From Paraburkholderia largidicola (lineage in GTDB: Bacteria > Pseudomonadota > Gammaproteobacteria > Burkholderiales > Burkholderiaceae), in the NCBI RefSeq assembly GCF_013426895.1, contig NZ_AP023176.1:2108001-2172000 (forward strand): a stretch of DNA of 64,000 bases, read 5' to 3'. Shown here piece by piece: positions 62,125 to 64,000 of this stretch. How positions within the stretch are numbered: the first letter of the stretch is position 1; every line of letters starts with the position of its first letter. Under the pieces are notes generated by a model. The model made no database searches and was not told the DNA's origin. It saw only the letters and a program-made list of their open reading frames with translations. The position numbers and the translations under genes were made by a program.

Positions 62125-62137
62125 TAACCTTTGGTTA
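62125..62137. promoter_or_regulatory. LysR-box-like inverted repeat TAACC-TTT-GGTTA
   Basis: Perfect 5-bp arms with a three-base centre lie 26 bases upstream of the LysR start, in the 151-base region shared with the amidohydrolase gene. It has the dyad and size expected of a LysR recognition half. Binding is inferred. Confidence 0.35.
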
Positions 62138-62162
62138 ATGCCTGCACGGATACGGAACAACG

Positions 62163-63059
62163 ATGCGTTTCAAGTTGCGACAGATGGAAGTGTTCCGCGC
62201 GGTGATGCTGACGGGCTCGATCAACGCGGCGGCGAAGATGCTGTATGTCTCGCAGCCCGCCGTCAGCAAGCTGGTCGCACACACCGAGACGACGCTCGGA
62301 CTGCGTCTCTTCGAGCGCGCAAAGGGTCGGCTCATTCCGACGGCCGAAGCGCAGGCGCTGTATCGCGAGGTCGAGCAGGTCTATCAATCGGCCCTGCGTG
62401 TCGATGAATTCGCGCGGGCGCTCGCGCTCGGCCCGGCAAGCCTGCTGCGCGTCGCGTGCAGCCCGTCGCTCGCGCCTGGCGTGGTCGCGCCCGCCATCGT
62501 CGAGCTGAAGCGGCAGTTGCCGGGGCTCAGCGTCGACTGGCACACCACGCTGATGGCCGACATGCCGCTCGAAGTGCTGAGCAAAACCGTCGATATCGCG
62601 ATCACGTCGCTGCCGCTCGAGCATGAGCATCTGGAGGCCGTGCCGTTCATGCGCGGCCGCATGGTGTGCGCATTGCCGCCGGGCCATCCGCTCGCCGCCC
62701 GCGAACGGATTGCGCTCGCGGACCTGCAGCAGGAGCCGATGATCCTTTTCCGGCGCGACATCCCGTTCGGCACGATCATCGTGCGCGCATGCCAGCAGGC
62801 GAATGTCGAACTGACATCCGTGGTCGACGTCACACGCGCCGATCAGGCGCTCGCGCTCGTGCGCGGCGGCCTCGGACTGGCGATCGTCGACGAGTTCGCG
62901 GCGGGCGAGGTCGACTGCATCGTGCGTCCGCTCGTCGAGGATCTGGAGATGGTATCGACGTTCGTCTATTCGAAATTCTCTCCGCCGTCGCGCAGCGCGA
63001 CAGTGCTGATGCAAGCCGTCTGCCGTCGCGCAGACGAACTCGGCAGACGGACCCGTTGA
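62163..63059 (+). CDS. LysR family transcriptional regulator
   Basis: A 298-residue LysR regulator opening MRFKLRQMEVFRAVMLTGSI, with MLYVSQPAVSKLVAHTE as the recognition region. The effector domain begins LRVACSPSLAPGVVAPAI. This branch (GbpR/NocR-like, many sugar-acid and opine regulators) often sits next to lactonases. It diverges from the amidohydrolase/aldo-keto reductase operon and is its likely controller. Confidence 0.92.
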   Translation: MRFKLRQMEVFRAVMLTGSINAAAKMLYVSQPAVSKLVAHTETTLGLRLFERAKGRLIPTAEAQALYREVEQVYQSALRVDEFARALALGPASLLRVACSPSLAPGVVAPAIVELKRQLPGLSVDWHTTLMADMPLEVLSKTVDIAITSLPLEHEHLEAVPFMRGRMVCALPPGHPLAARERIALADLQQEPMILFRRDIPFGTIIVRACQQANVELTSVVDVTRADQALALVRGGLGLAIVDEFAAGEVDCIVRPLVEDLEMVSTFVYSKFSPPSRSATVLMQAVCRRADELGRRTR

Positions 63060-63068
63060 GCCTTTAGC

Positions 63069-63485
63069 TCAATTGCCGAATGGCGTCGTCAGTTCCGTCT
63101 CGTTCGTATCCACCACGAAGACAGCGAGAAGCTTTGCCGGCTTCGTTTTGCTCGCATTCGCGCTGACGCCGTGGCGGTCGCCGGGCATTTCGGAAAAATT
63201 CTGCCCGGCCTTGTAGACCGTCACGGGTCCGTCATTGATCTGACTGCGGATCGCACCCTCCAGCACGGTCGCATAGATGAACGCGGACTTCGCGTGCGTA
63301 TGACCGGACGAATAGCCGCCCGGACCATACTCGATCAGCACGCCCTTGATGCTCTTGCCTGGAACGTTGGGCAGTTCGTGCTGATAGACGAGCGTCACCT
63401 TGGCGCTCTTTTCTTTTGGCGTCTGCGCAAGCACGCTGCCGAACGGCAAGCTCGCGACGAGCAGCGTACAGAGGATGCGTTTCAT
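63069..63485 (-). CDS. Secreted single-domain cupin protein
   Basis: A 138-residue protein with a signal peptide (MKRILCTLLVASLPFGSVLA, cleaved before QTPKEK). The cupin core has YSSGHTHAKSAFIYATVLEG (metal histidines near residue 64) and GQNFSEMPGDRHGVSANAS (near 100). Family members of this type are periplasmic and mostly uncharacterised. The ATG at 63485 gives the signal peptide; the open frame 11 codons upstream lacks support. It follows the NmrA-like gene after 33 bases, so the two are probably co-transcribed. Confidence 0.85.
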   Translation of the reverse strand: MKRILCTLLVASLPFGSVLAQTPKEKSAKVTLVYQHELPNVPGKSIKGVLIEYGPGGYSSGHTHAKSAFIYATVLEGAIRSQINDGPVTVYKAGQNFSEMPGDRHGVSANASKTKPAKLLAVFVVDTNETELTTPFGN

Positions 63486-63518
63486 GTCACACCTGTTCTT
63501 AGTTCGAAGGATGCGCAA

Positions 63519-64000
63519 TCAGGCTTTGCTCTGCGAGTGTCGAAACCATTCATCGAAGCCGATCTTGCCGAGGCGCGCGTCGCCCAGTGGCACGAGCGAC
63601 AGATCTCCCACCAGGCCGCCGAAGTAACGGGCCTCGGGGTCGCGCACGACTTCGCGCGGATCGCCGGCCGCTTTCAGATAACGGGCGACGATTTCGTCGA
63701 ACGGCGCGCGCTCGGGTCCGGCAATTTCGATGATGCCGTTGCGCGGCGCGGCAAGCGCAACATCGGCGACGATCGCGGCGACGTCATCGGCCGCAATGGG
63801 TTGGAACATGCCGGGCGAGAGCCGGACCGCATTGTCCTGCATGCCTGAATCGGCAATGCCGCCGAGAAATTCGAAGAACTGGGTCGAGCGGATGATCGTG
63901 TAGGGAATGCCGGAAGCCTCGACCAGCTTCTCCTGCGCGACCTTCGCGCGAAAGTAGCCGTTCTCGGCCGTGCGATCCGTTCCGACGATGGACAGCGCGA
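63519..64000 (-). CDS. NmrA-like/atypical SDR NAD(P)-binding protein, partial (5' end beyond the window)
   Basis: The last 160 codons of a gene that continues past the right edge. The frame is open to the edge and reads TENGYFRAKV-type sequence, then SGIPYTIIRSTQFFEFLGG, the hallmark of NmrA/HSCARG-like atypical short-chain dehydrogenases. GPERAPFDEIVARYLKA follows. Such proteins bind NAD(P)H and act as sensors or reductases. An internal ATG at 63842 is not the true start because the family sequence continues upstream of it. Confidence 0.85.
   Translation of the reverse strand, partial: ALSIVGTDRTAENGYFRAKVAQEKLVEASGIPYTIIRSTQFFEFLGGIADSGMQDNAVRLSPGMFQPIAADDVAAIVADVALAAPRNGIIEIAGPERAPFDEIVARYLKAAGDPREVVRDPEARYFGGLVGDLSLVPLGDARLGKIGFDEWFRHSQSKA

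Overview
The window looks like part of a chromosome of a high-GC betaproteobacterium of the Burkholderiaceae, most likely Paraburkholderia or Caballeronia. The reasons are two Burkholderiales-type trimeric porins, six LysR regulators, a complete sdhCDAB-sdhE operon and many small catabolic operons, each with a divergent regulator. I saw no rRNA, tRNA, CRISPR array, prophage or intact insertion sequence. Species-level placement is inference.

Left third (1-23 kb). A leftward six-gene operon (bicupin dioxygenase-like, DapA-like aldolase, CMD-family protein, ornithine-cyclodeaminase-like protein, porin, AAHS transporter; 10-6218) faces a divergent regulator (6470-7723). That regulator is an HTH domain fused to a citrate-synthase fold which has lost most of its catalytic residues. 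TTGAT/ATCAA half-sites lie in the shared promoter region. A vanillate-demethylase-type oxygenase/reductase pair with a transporter and a LysR gene follows (7742-12178). After that come a nucleoside deaminase, a chemoreceptor, a GFA-family protein, a LysR/aldo-keto reductase pair, a Tat-exported epoxide hydrolase, a LysR gene, a YWTD propeller with a YciI-like partner, and a second chemoreceptor.

Middle (23-45 kb). The succinate dehydrogenase operon and sdhE are intact. A cluster of DUF3830, two Asp/Glu-racemase-superfamily proteins with unusual cysteine patterns, a hydantoinase and an MFS carrier faces a GntR regulator (28408-34115). Next come an RhlE-like helicase, a REP-associated tyrosine transposase relative without its HUH histidines, a small repeat-containing secreted protein, a degraded cyclic-phosphate-receiver-like gene, a GNAT gene, a TMEM175-type channel gene, a two-EF-hand protein, and an EutB/DoeB-like pair with an alcohol dehydrogenase-like gene and an AraC regulator.

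Right third (45-64 kb). LysE/LysR, NnrU and a DUF1007/NicO metal exporter precede a four-gene siaABCD-like signalling operon (49325-52273), whose phosphatase carries a CBS-like module instead of a membrane sensor. A quinate/shikimate locus follows: PQQ quinate dehydrogenase, porin, type II dehydroquinase, MHS transporter and IclR regulator (53163-59535). Between two convergent genes lies a 0.75-kb nested inverted-repeat element with perfect 83-bp arms. The window ends with an aldo-keto reductase/amidohydrolase/LysR group, a secreted cupin and a truncated NmrA-like gene.
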